Assembly: GCA_964590945.1 (NCBI GenBank)
Contig: CAZPXF010000060.1
Location: forward strand, 1 to 13,745
Direction of reading: 5' to 3'
Origin: CAZPXF01 sp964590945
Lineage (GTDB): Bacteria; Bacillota; Clostridia; Lachnospirales; Lachnospiraceae
Length of the DNA: 13,745 nt
Made by a program: the position numbers and the translations under genes. The notes beneath the pieces are model-generated. The model was not told where the DNA came from, did not search any database, and saw only the letters and a list, made by a program, of their open reading frames with translations. Below are positions 1 through 7,239 of this stretch, piece by piece (the stretch's first letter is position 1; the number at the start of each line of letters is the position of its first letter).

Positions 1-25
1 AACGGAATGCAAAGGGGACGGAGCG

Positions 26-1531
26 ATGAAGGCTGTAAATCTGTATCTGCTGACGAGAAATCAAGATAAGGATTTTTATACGCAATATGAAAATATCCTC
101 TCCGGCAGGAGCGAGCCGATGAGGGTCAGGGAACATGAATTTGGCAATCTGATCCATCTGGTAGAGCTGCTGTGGGGAAGGGGCGTGACAGTGGGCGAGC
201 TGGAAGGCTTTTACTACGGGTATTCTATCAGGCAGATCGGGAAGGAATTTGATCTTCTAAAGATCCATAAAAATACTGCGGTGCTGAACATTGAACTGAA
301 AAGTCAGGATGTCGCCGGGGACAAGATAAAAAGACAGCTATTGAAGAACCGGTATTATCTTGGATGTCTGGCATCTGAATTACATTTGTTCACATTCGTG
401 GATGAAACAGGGGTTCTCTATACGCTGGAGGGGGATGACCTGCGGGTCTGTGATTTTGAAGAGCTGATACGGGCGCTTCGTGGTTTCTCTGTTTTTGAGA
501 CGGGGGATATCGACGCATTGTTCCGTGCGAAGGATTATCTGATCTCGCCTCTGAATATGCCGGAGAAGTTCGCCGGAAACCGGTATTTTCTGACACAGCA
601 GCAGGAGATGATAAAGAACGAAGTCATGTCCGGAATACTGTCCGGGAATACGACGTTTTACAGAGGTATCACAGGGATGGCGGGAACCGGAAAGACCCTG
701 CTTCTCTATGATCTGGCGAAAAACTGCGCGGAACATGGAAGCTGCTGTATTGTACATTGCGGCAGACTGTGTGAAGCCCATGGAACGCTGAATGAGTTAC
801 TTGAAAATGTTGAAATCATCGGGGAGGAATCTGTTCCCTGCGCCAATCTGGGCGGCTACCGGTTTTTATTTGTAGATGAGACACAGCACATGTTCTCTGA
901 TAATCTTGACGAGGTGATACGGATAACAAAGGAACGCCGGATCCCCTGTGTTTTTTCGTATGATTATTTTCAGACGTTGTCCAAGACGGAGCAGAGAAGA
1001 AATATTCCGGGGCGATTACGGCAGTTGGAGGATTTTACCGAATACAAGCTGTCGGGCAGGATACGGAGCAATGAGGAGATGAGCTCTTTTATCCGGAGAC
1101 TTTTGAATCTCAAGGATATCGCGGGTAAAAATTACGGGTACGACGCAGTGGATATAGCATATGCTGCAGATACTTCGGAAGCGGAGAATATTCTGAGATA
1201 TTATTCTAATGAGAAAGGCTATACTTTTATCGAATACGGCCAAACAGAAGAGCAGTCCGGATTTCTGAAGGTATGCGACAGAGGCTTTCACACGGAGAAT
1301 GCCATCGGTCAGGAGTTCGAGAAGGTAGTCATTACATTGGATGAAAGTTTTTATTATAACGAGGATGGAAAGCTGCAGGGCAGAAATCATCCGAACCCGG
1401 ATTATATTTATGACAGGCTGTTCTTTCAGGCGGTGTCCCGTACCAGAGAGAAGCTGTGCGTTGTTGTGATCGGGGATACGGAGCTGTTTGAGCGGATCGT
1501 TTCTATTAAATATATGTTTCCCGTAAGTTGA
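26..1531 (+). CDS. PD-(D/E)XK-like nuclease fused to SF1 (DUF2075-type) helicase/ATPase
   Basis: A 501-aa protein with two parts. Residues ~70-95 carry a nuclease-like signature: D76 in an IGKEFD stretch, a short beta-hairpin, then E90-L91-K92, as in PD-(D/E)XK endonucleases. Residues ~190-490 are a superfamily 1 helicase/ATPase core of the DUF2075 kind: Walker A G217-T224 (GMAGTGKT), motif II D284-E285-T-Q, a motif III-like stretch ending at Q316, an R345-x-R347-S motif IV, a motif V-like segment with Q429-E430, and motif VI with S471-R472-T-R474. The ATPase assignment is seen in the motifs; the nuclease call is weaker because it rests on few residues. The ATG follows AAAGGGG (11-17) by 8 bases. 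The protein probably acts on DNA or RNA in the cytoplasm. Function is not known to me; DNA repair or phage defence are both possible for such fusions. The upstream neighbour lies outside the window. Confidence 0.8.
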   Translation: MKAVNLYLLTRNQDKDFYTQYENILSGRSEPMRVREHEFGNLIHLVELLWGRGVTVGELEGFYYGYSIRQIGKEFDLLKIHKNTAVLNIELKSQDVAGDKIKRQLLKNRYYLGCLASELHLFTFVDETGVLYTLEGDDLRVCDFEELIRALRGFSVFETGDIDALFRAKDYLISPLNMPEKFAGNRYFLTQQQEMIKNEVMSGILSGNTTFYRGITGMAGTGKTLLLYDLAKNCAEHGSCCIVHCGRLCEAHGTLNELLENVEIIGEESVPCANLGGYRFLFVDETQHMFSDNLDEVIRITKERRIPCVFSYDYFQTLSKTEQRRNIPGRLRQLEDFTEYKLSGRIRSNEEMSSFIRRLLNLKDIAGKNYGYDAVDIAYAADTSEAENILRYYSNEKGYTFIEYGQTEEQSGFLKVCDRGFHTENAIGQEFEKVVITLDESFYYNEDGKLQGRNHPNPDYIYDRLFFQAVSRTREKLCVVVIGDTELFERIVSIKYMFPVS

Positions 1532-1564
1532 GAATTTTTGCACAGTTACCCAAAGTGATGTGCA

Positions 1565-1593
1565 TTGACACAAATGAATAAAGCACATATAAT
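1565..1593 (+). promoter_or_regulatory. Consensus sigma-A promoter of the TetR gene
   Basis: TTGACA at 1565-1570 and TATAAT at 1588-1593 are separated by 17 bp, a perfect vegetative promoter. The predicted start (about 1600) falls inside the palindrome at 1591-1618. Short arms TGCACA (1539-1544), TGTGCA (1559-1564) and GCACAT (1583-1588) flank the -35 and could form alternative hairpins. No clear terminator for the preceding gene is visible. Confidence 0.85.
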
Positions 1594-1618
1594 AACAGTG
1601 TTAGCTAACACTGTTATT
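1591..1618. promoter_or_regulatory. Perfect 28-bp palindrome, probable TetR operator
   Basis: The 14-base arm AATAACAGTGTTAG is followed directly by its exact reverse complement, with no spacer. It overlaps the last three bases of the -10 box and covers the predicted transcription start, the expected place for an operator that blocks RNA polymerase. Its core is GTTAGCTAAC. The GTTAG/CTAAC half-sites recur upstream of the ABC genes, though with different spacing. Autoregulation by the adjacent TetR protein is inferred. Confidence 0.8.
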
Positions 1619-1634
1619 TCCGGAGGCGGATATT

Positions 1635-2258
1635 ATGTCAGAAGAAAAAAGCACACTGGAAAGGATTCTGGATTCGGCAAAACAGGAATTTATGGAAAAA
1701 GGGTTCCTGAATGCGTCTCTTCGCAATATTGTCAAGAGCGCCGGGGTGACGACGGGCGCATTTTACCGTTACTACAATAGTAAGGAGGATCTGTTTGCAG
1801 CATTGGTGGGCGAGCAGGCAGACTATGCGCTCGCGCTTTTCAATCATACGGTCGACGAGTTCGAGAAGCTTCCGGGCGAGCAGCAGACGGAGCAGATGGT
1901 CGATACATCCGGCGATTATATGGATATCATGCTGGATTATATCTATGACCATTATGATGCGTTTAAGCTTCTTGTCACCAGCGCCGAGGGAACCGCCTAC
2001 GCGGATTTTATCCACCAGCTTGCGGTAAGGGAGGTAGATTCCACTTATAAATATATGCAGACGCTTGAAGCTATGGGATATGAGCCGGAGCCGGTTAATC
2101 AGAATCTGGCGCACATCATAGCAAGCGGATTGTTTAACGGAATCTTTGAATCGATCATCCACGATATGCCAAAGGAAGAAGCGAAGGAGTATCTTTCCCA
2201 GTTTCACAGATTTTATACGGCGGGATGGTCGGAACTGCTGCATGTGAAGTTTGAATAA
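1635..2258 (+). CDS. TetR/AcrR-family transcriptional regulator
   Basis: A 207-aa protein of normal TetR length. The N-terminal DNA-binding domain is clear: an ILDSAKQEFMEKGF helix (~11-24), then the helix-turn-helix at ~29-47 ending in the family hallmark GAFYRYYNSKEDLF (41-54). Residues ~60-207 form the all-helical ligand-binding and dimerisation domain, which shows no motif that names a ligand. The ATG at 1635 follows GGAGG (1622-1626) by 8 bases. A long palindrome covers its own promoter, and a related palindrome precedes the two ABC genes 95 bp downstream, so it most likely represses itself and the transporter until an effector binds. The family call is firm; the ligand is unknown. Confidence 0.93.
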   Translation: MSEEKSTLERILDSAKQEFMEKGFLNASLRNIVKSAGVTTGAFYRYYNSKEDLFAALVGEQADYALALFNHTVDEFEKLPGEQQTEQMVDTSGDYMDIMLDYIYDHYDAFKLLVTSAEGTAYADFIHQLAVREVDSTYKYMQTLEAMGYEPEPVNQNLAHIIASGLFNGIFESIIHDMPKEEAKEYLSQFHRFYTAGWSELLHVKFE

Positions 2259-2269
2259 CAGGAACTGTT

Positions 2270-2307
2270 TTTATAAGAGAAATTCGATGTCGGATTTCTC
2301 TTATAAA
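2270..2307. terminator. Long AT-rich hairpin between TetR and ABC genes, possible terminator or attenuator
   Basis: TTTATAAGAGAAAT (2270-2283) pairs fully with ATTTCTCTTATAAA (2294-2307). Inner T-G, C-G and G-C pairs close an ATGT tetraloop, giving a 17-bp stem. No clean U-run follows, so classical termination is uncertain; partial termination, RNA processing or mRNA stabilisation are alternatives. TATAAA at 2302-2307 could also be a weak -10 for the ABC operon, but I see no good -35. Confidence 0.5.
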
Positions 2308-2317
2308 TTAACCGTGG

Positions 2318-2333
2318 GTTAGTAGAAACTAAC
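2318..2333. promoter_or_regulatory. Second candidate TetR operator before the ABC operon
   Basis: GTTAGT (2318-2323), a 4-base spacer AGAA, then ACTAAC (2328-2333), a perfect inverted repeat just upstream of the Shine-Dalgarno AAAGGAGG (2336-2343). It shares GTTAG/CTAAC with the palindrome at 1591-1618. The arm spacing differs between the two sites (0 versus 6 bases between the five-base arms), which argues for caution about a common binding protein. Confidence 0.5.
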
Positions 2334-2352
2334 ATAAAGGAGGAGAGATTGG

Positions 2353-4116
2353 ATGGAGAAAACAGAAAAATCAACGATTGGATGGCTTGCCGGATTTGCC
2401 GGCACGCATAAGAGCTTTTATACTGCGAGTGTCCTGCTTGCTGCGTGCGGTGTCGCGTGCAGTATTTTCCCTTATATCATCATGGGAAATATGGTCGCGG
2501 AGCTGATCGGCGGCAACAGAGAATGGGAATTTTATTTTCATGAAGGGATCTTTATGGTGGTACTGTGGCTGGGAAGAGTGATCTTTCATGCGCTTTCTAC
2601 AACATGCTCCCACAAGGCGACCTTCCATGTACTCGCCACTATCCGGAAACAGATTTGCGACAAGCTGTCGAGGGTTCCGCTGGGGATGGTGAAGGAGACG
2701 CCGTCCGGCTCCCTGAAAAATATTATCGTGGAGCGGGTCGACAGCATTGAGACGACGCTGGCGCATATCCTGCCGGAATTTACGGCGAACATCCTTGCCC
2801 CTGTAGCGGTCTTCATCTACCTGTGCGTCATTGACTGGAGGATGGCGCTGATATCCCTGATCAGCCTGCCGCTTGGAATGCTCTGCTATATGGGCATGAT
2901 GATCGGGTATGAGGAGAGCTTCCGGAATACTGTGACAAAGACAAAGATCCTGAATGATACGGCGGTTGAATATATCAGCGGAATCGAGGTCATCAAGGCA
3001 TTTGGAAAGGCGCGTAATTCCTATGAAAAATTCAAGATCGCTGCCAGGGAGGGTGCGGACTGTTATATAGAGTGGATGCGCCGGTGCAACGTATTTTTCA
3101 GCATTGCTATGGTTCTGTTTCCATGCACTGCGATCTCCGTACTGCCTCTTGGCGGATTGCTTGTGAAAAACGGTTCCCTGTCTGTGGCGGATTTCGTTAT
3201 GTGCATCATCCTCTCTCTGGGCCTGACGACGCCGCTTATCACGATCATGTCCTATTCGGATGATATAGGAAAGCTTCGTACGATTCTTGGAGAGGTGACA
3301 GACGTGCTTTGCCGGGAGGAGTTAAACCGTCCGGAGAAGAACCGGAAGAAACCGGAGGATTACTCCGTAGAATTGGAAAATGTTACTTTTGCATATAAGG
3401 AAAAGGAAGTCCTTCACGGCGTGAATCTGCACATGCGCCAGGGGACAGTCAATGCTCTGGTCGGTCCTTCGGGAAGCGGCAAATCCACGATCGCCAGGCT
3501 GATCGCATCTCTGTGGGATACCAGGGGAGGCAGCGTCAGGATCGGCGGCGTGGATCTCAGAGATCTGTCTATGGAGGAATATAACCGTCAGGTTGCTTAC
3601 GTGTCGCAGGATAATTACCTTTTTGACGACACGATCCGGGAAAATATCCGGATGGGGAAAATGGACGCCACAGATGAAGAAGTGGAGGAGGCCGCGGTAA
3701 GAAGCGGATGCCATGACTTCATCATGAATCTGGAAAATGGTTATGATACTGTAGTCGGAGGCGCGGGCGGCCATCTCTCCGGAGGTGAGAGGCAGAGAAT
3801 TGCTATTGCCAGAGCGATGCTGAAGGATGCGCCAATCGTAATTCTCGATGAGGCGACCGCATATACGGATCCGGAAAATGAAGCTGTCATCCAGTCCTCC
3901 GTTGCAAGGCTGGTACAGGGAAAGACGCTGATCGTCATTGCGCACCGTCTCTCCACGATTGCAGATGCGGATAAGATCTTTGTGATCGATGACGGCAGAG
4001 TTGCAGAGGAAGGTACACACAAGGAGCTGCTGAATGCAGGAGGGCTCTATGCGAAGATGTGGGAGTCCCATATCGGCGTGAAAAACGATGAGAAAGAAGG
4101 TGTGACATATGCTTAA
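2353..4116 (+). CDS. ABC transporter, fused membrane and ATPase domains (half-transporter 1)
   Basis: A 587-aa exporter-fold half-transporter. Residues ~20-310 form the six-helix membrane domain (hydrophobic runs near 25-50, 65-82, 145-185 and 245-300). Residues ~338-575 are the ATPase: Walker A 371-379 (GPSGSGKST), Q-loop Q419, signature LSGGE 475-479, Walker B ending D499 with catalytic E500, D-loop ~504-507 and H-loop H531. All catalytic residues are present. The ATG follows AAAGGAGG (2336-2343) by 9 bases. The next gene is a second half-transporter overlapping by 8 bp, so a heterodimer in the cytoplasmic membrane is likely. The DEATAYTDPENE stretch resembles the IrtAB/YbtPQ-like subset, some of which import siderophores despite the exporter fold; this is a weak recollection-based hint. 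Substrate unknown; drug export is the default alternative. Confidence 0.92.
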   Translation: MEKTEKSTIGWLAGFAGTHKSFYTASVLLAACGVACSIFPYIIMGNMVAELIGGNREWEFYFHEGIFMVVLWLGRVIFHALSTTCSHKATFHVLATIRKQICDKLSRVPLGMVKETPSGSLKNIIVERVDSIETTLAHILPEFTANILAPVAVFIYLCVIDWRMALISLISLPLGMLCYMGMMIGYEESFRNTVTKTKILNDTAVEYISGIEVIKAFGKARNSYEKFKIAAREGADCYIEWMRRCNVFFSIAMVLFPCTAISVLPLGGLLVKNGSLSVADFVMCIILSLGLTTPLITIMSYSDDIGKLRTILGEVTDVLCREELNRPEKNRKKPEDYSVELENVTFAYKEKEVLHGVNLHMRQGTVNALVGPSGSGKSTIARLIASLWDTRGGSVRIGGVDLRDLSMEEYNRQVAYVSQDNYLFDDTIRENIRMGKMDATDEEVEEAAVRSGCHDFIMNLENGYDTVVGGAGGHLSGGERQRIAIARAMLKDAPIVILDEATAYTDPENEAVIQSSVARLVQGKTLIVIAHRLSTIADADKIFVIDDGRVAEEGTHKELLNAGGLYAKMWESHIGVKNDEKEGVTYA

Positions 4117-5839
4117 GATATTCCGGAAATTTTTTGCCTTTTGTGGTGAGAATAAAAAGAAATTTTACCGTTCTCTGGCGGACGGCGTGATCCTTGCCTT
4201 TATGGAGGCGCTCAGGATCCCGGCTATTATGCTGATGCTTCAGGGAGCTTTAAACGGTACGATCACGACAAAGCTGATCTGGCAGTGCTTTGGCATTCTT
4301 ATTTTCAGTATTATCGCGGGGGCCGCAGCCAAGTACCGCTCCACGATCCTGCAGTGCGAGGCCGGTTATGGAACGGCGGCAAATAAAAGGATCGAGATCG
4401 CCGAGCATTTGCGTTATCTTCCCATGGGATATTTCAACGAAAACAGTCTTGGCTATATTACATCGGTGACGACAAATACGATGGAGAATCTTGCAGATGT
4501 GGCAACGAGAGTTGTCATGCTGACGACGCAGGGCATCCTCACAACAATGCTGATCACAGTCATGGTGTTTTTCTATGACTGGAGGATCGGAGCCGTACTG
4601 CTCATCGGAATGCTTCTGTTCTTTGCAATCAACAGTTTCATGCAGAAGAGATCCGGGCGTGTTTCCCCGAAAAAGATAGATTCCGACACAAGTCTTGTGG
4701 AAAAGGTGCTGGAATATGTACAGGGCATCGCAGAGGTAAAGGGGTATAATCTGACCGGAAAAATGGCAGGAAAACTAAATGCTGCGATCGATAGAAATAA
4801 GGACGTCAACATCGAGCTGGAGCTGACATTTGTTCCGTTTATGGCGGTTCAGAACGGCGTCATCAAGCTGACGGGAGTTGCAATGACATTATTTTCCATC
4901 TATCTGTACCTGCAGGGAAGCATGGAGCTGATCATTTGTATCGGTATGACGATCTGCTCGTTCATGGTATTTGCAAGCCTGGAACAGGCGGGGAATTATT
5001 CGGCTCTTCTGCGTACTGTGGATATCAGCGTAGATAAGGCGCAGACAGTAATGGAACTTCCGGCAATGGACATTGAAGGCAAGGAGATCACGCCGGAGAA
5101 TTTTGATGTGGAACTGGTGGGCGTAGATTTTTCCTATGATAAAAAGAAAATCATTGACAATATCTCTGTTCATATCCCGGAGAGGACGACGACAGCGATC
5201 GTAGGACCGAGCGGCGGGGGAAAGACAACGCTCTGCCATCTGATCGCGAGATTCTGGGACGTGGACAGCGGCAAAGTGACGCTGGGCGGCAGGGACGTCA
5301 GGGAATACAGTATGGACAGCCTGATGAAGAATTTCAGCTTCGTGTTCCAGAATGTCTATCTGTTCCAGGATACGGTTGCCAACAATATCCGCTTCGGGCA
5401 GGAGGACGCACCGATGGAGCAGGTCATCGAGGCGGCAAAGAAAGCGTGCTGCCATGACTTTATCATGGCGCTGCCGGAGGGGTATGAGACGGTCATAGGA
5501 GAAGGCGGAGCCAGCCTGTCCGGCGGCGAAAAGCAGAGGATTTCCATTGCCAGGGCGATCATGAAGGATTCCCCGGTAATTATTCTCGATGAAGCAACTG
5601 CCAATGTCGACCCTGAAAATGAGAAAGAGCTGATGGAGGCCATTGATGCGCTTACCAGAGAGAAGACGATCTTCCTGATCGCCCACAGGCTCAAGACAGT
5701 CAGAAATGCGGATCAGATACTTGTGGTCGACAGAGGAAGGATCGTTCAGAGCGGAAAACACGACGAGCTGATGCAGCAGGAAGGGATCTATAAGAGGTTT
5801 GTCCGGTCCAGAGAGCTGGCGGCGAGCTGGAAGCTTTAG
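4109..5839 (+). CDS. ABC transporter, fused membrane and ATPase domains (half-transporter 2)
   Basis: A 576-aa partner of the preceding half-transporter. Membrane domain at ~20-300. ATPase at ~333-565: Walker A 366-374 (GPSGGGKTT), Q-loop Q414, signature LSGGE 470-474, Walker B with D494-E495, and H-loop H526. Both genes of the pair keep a consensus signature and the catalytic glutamate, so neither ATP site looks degenerate, unlike many heterodimeric drug exporters. The ATG lies inside the last codons of gene 1, with AAGG (4097-4100) 8 bases upstream. The 8-bp overlap implies translational coupling and equal production. Expression is probably controlled with gene 1 by the upstream TetR protein. 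Substrate and direction of transport cannot be read from the sequence. Confidence 0.92.
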   Translation: MLKIFRKFFAFCGENKKKFYRSLADGVILAFMEALRIPAIMLMLQGALNGTITTKLIWQCFGILIFSIIAGAAAKYRSTILQCEAGYGTAANKRIEIAEHLRYLPMGYFNENSLGYITSVTTNTMENLADVATRVVMLTTQGILTTMLITVMVFFYDWRIGAVLLIGMLLFFAINSFMQKRSGRVSPKKIDSDTSLVEKVLEYVQGIAEVKGYNLTGKMAGKLNAAIDRNKDVNIELELTFVPFMAVQNGVIKLTGVAMTLFSIYLYLQGSMELIICIGMTICSFMVFASLEQAGNYSALLRTVDISVDKAQTVMELPAMDIEGKEITPENFDVELVGVDFSYDKKKIIDNISVHIPERTTTAIVGPSGGGKTTLCHLIARFWDVDSGKVTLGGRDVREYSMDSLMKNFSFVFQNVYLFQDTVANNIRFGQEDAPMEQVIEAAKKACCHDFIMALPEGYETVIGEGGASLSGGEKQRISIARAIMKDSPVIILDEATANVDPENEKELMEAIDALTREKTIFLIAHRLKTVRNADQILVVDRGRIVQSGKHDELMQQEGIYKRFVRSRELAASWKL

Positions 5840-5856
5840 AAATATCTGTATGCAGA

Positions 5857-5885
5857 TTGTCAAAAACCGGCCGTCGATATATAAT
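5857..5885 (+). promoter_or_regulatory. Promoter of the HD-domain gene
   Basis: TTGTCA at 5857-5862 and TATAAT at 5880-5885, spacing 17 bp. A small inverted repeat, ATCTG/CAGAT (5844-5857), touches the -35. This makes the HD gene a separate transcription unit, although no clear terminator of the ABC operon is seen before it. Confidence 0.75.
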
Positions 5886-5924
5886 TGTACATAAATAAGT
5901 TGATTATGAAAGGCGGGTTCCGGA

Positions 5925-6407
5925 ATGCTTAATATGCTTTTTATGGAAATGATTCGTTATTATGAAGGGGATGCAAAACGTATCCAGCATTTTGTGAAGG
6001 TGCATTCCTTTGCAAAGCTGATCGGAGAGATGGAGCATGTGGAGGAGGAGACCATGAAGATACTGGAAGCGGCGGCTTATGTGCATGATATCGGCATCAA
6101 ACCCGCAGAGAGCAAATATGGTTTCTCCAACGGAAAGCTGCAGGAGCAGGAAGGACCCGCTGCGGCAAGGGAAATGCTGGAAAGGCTGGGATTTGAGGAA
6201 AAGCTGGTGGAACGCGTGTGCTATTTGGTCGGACATCATCACACATATACAGATGTGAACGGCATCGATTATCAGATTTTGATCGAGGCGGATTTTCTGG
6301 TGAATCTGTACGAGGATGGTTTGAGAGGCGACGCTGCGGCATCTGTCTGCGAGAAAATTTTCAGGACACAGAGCGGGAGAAGGATATGCAGGCTTATGTT
6401 TGCATAG
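5925..6407 (+). CDS. Small HD-domain phosphohydrolase
   Basis: A 160-aa single-domain HD-superfamily protein. Metal-binding residues visible are H22 or H27 in the first helix, H54-D55 (YVHDIG), a H104-H105-H106 cluster and D123 (EADFLVN). The end (FRTQSGRRI...F) is typical of the small HD hydrolases of Firmicutes. Members hydrolyse phosphate esters of nucleotides or related compounds; the substrate here is unknown. The start at 5925 has GGCGGG 7 bases upstream; ATG codons at residues 4 and 7 are possible alternatives. It has its own promoter. The nucleotide salvage gene upp follows after 148 bp but has its own TATAAT, so a functional link is only suggestive. Confidence 0.85.
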   Translation: MLNMLFMEMIRYYEGDAKRIQHFVKVHSFAKLIGEMEHVEEETMKILEAAAYVHDIGIKPAESKYGFSNGKLQEQEGPAAAREMLERLGFEEKLVERVCYLVGHHHTYTDVNGIDYQILIEADFLVNLYEDGLRGDAAASVCEKIFRTQSGRRICRLMFA

Positions 6408-6492
6408 TCCATTTTATGTTTACATTTTTCGCAGACATACAACGGGAAGTTAAAAAGTACGAATTGCCTGAAACGATTGCATGGTGTACCTG

Positions 6493-6521
6493 TTCCAATC
6501 ATCCGCAAATTATATTATAAT
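6493..6521 (+). promoter_or_regulatory. Probable upp promoter
   Basis: TATAAT at 6516-6521, preceded at 17 bp by a weak -35, TTCCAA (6493-6498). The GGAGG ribosome binding site lies at 6542-6546. I see no PyrR-type antiterminator or terminator in the short leader. Confidence 0.6.
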
Positions 6522-6555
6522 GGGATCAGCATAAAACATACGGAGGATAAGAAAA

Positions 6556-7185
6556 ATGGAAAATGTATATATCATGGAGCACCCGCTGATCCAGCATAAG
6601 ATCTCGTTGATCCGGAAAAAGGAGACCGGAACCGGTGAATTCCGGAAGATTGTTGAGGAGATCGCCATTTTGATGGGATTTGAAGCGCTGCGTGATCTTC
6701 CGACGGAGGATGTGGAGGTGGAAACGCCTCTGGAAAAGTGCATGACGCCGATGATCTCAGGCAAAAAGCTGGCGGTAGTTCCGGTTCTCCGCGCCGGACT
6801 TGGCATGGTCAATGGGATCACGACGCTGGTGCCTTCGGCGAAGATCGGCCACATCGGACTTTACCGCGACCCGGTCACGCATGAACCGTGCGAGTATTAT
6901 TGCAAGCTGCCGGATCCGATCGATGAGCGGCTGATCGTACTTGTAGATCCAATGCTGGCGACCGGAGGTTCCGCAGTAGCTGCGGTTAATTATATCAAGC
7001 AGCATGGCGGAAGAAATATCAAGTGCATGTTTATCATAGCAGCGCCGGAGGGTCTGAAATGCCTGCACAAGGCACATCCGGACGTGCAGATCTATGTGGG
7101 ACATGTAGACCGGGAGCTGAACGCGGACGCTTATATCTGTCCGGGACTTGGCGACGCCGGAGACCGTATTTTCGGGACAAAGTAG
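6556..7185 (+). CDS. upp: Uracil phosphoribosyltransferase
   Basis: A 209-aa protein of exactly the usual UPRTase length. It converts uracil and PRPP to UMP and pyrophosphate in pyrimidine salvage in the cytoplasm. Diagnostic segments: VPVLRAGLGM (75-84), the PRPP-binding loop V130-D-P-M-L-A-T-G-G-S139, and the uracil-binding C-terminus PGLGDAGDRIFGT (196-208). The N-terminal start MENVYIMEHPLIQHK is typical of clostridial Upp. The ATG follows GGAGG (6542-6546) by 9 bases. It is monocistronic by appearance, with its own -10 box, and converges on the MATE gene. Identification is secure. Confidence 0.97.
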   Translation: MENVYIMEHPLIQHKISLIRKKETGTGEFRKIVEEIAILMGFEALRDLPTEDVEVETPLEKCMTPMISGKKLAVVPVLRAGLGMVNGITTLVPSAKIGHIGLYRDPVTHEPCEYYCKLPDPIDERLIVLVDPMLATGGSAVAAVNYIKQHGGRNIKCMFIIAAPEGLKCLHKAHPDVQIYVGHVDRELNADAYICPGLGDAGDRIFGTK

Positions 7186-7208
7186 ACATTTTTAAAACGT
7201 CACAGGGA

Positions 7209-7239
7209 AAGTCCGGATGAAGAAAATGTTACCGGACTT
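7209..7239. terminator. Hairpin between convergent upp and MATE genes, possible bidirectional terminator
   Basis: AAGTCCGG (7209-7216) and CCGGACTT (7232-7239) form a perfect 8-bp GC-rich stem with a 15-base loop. It starts 24 bases after the upp stop and overlaps the MATE stop codon (7238-7240) on the other strand. Only short T tracts flank it, so it may be a weak terminator in either direction. Confidence 0.5.

Noticed and set aside
3322..4071. Long - strand open frame of 249 codons inside the first ABC gene
   Set aside because: It lies wholly antisense to the conserved ATPase domain, has no ribosome binding site evident and no recognisable motif; it is a codon-bias shadow.
4889..5863. Long - strand open frame of 324 codons inside the second ABC gene
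   Set aside because: Antisense to conserved ABC motifs, low-complexity Arg/His-rich composition, no family resemblance.
5925..7185. HD gene and upp as one operon
   Set aside because: A 148-bp gap with a separate TATAAT before upp makes independent transcription more likely, though read-through cannot be excluded.
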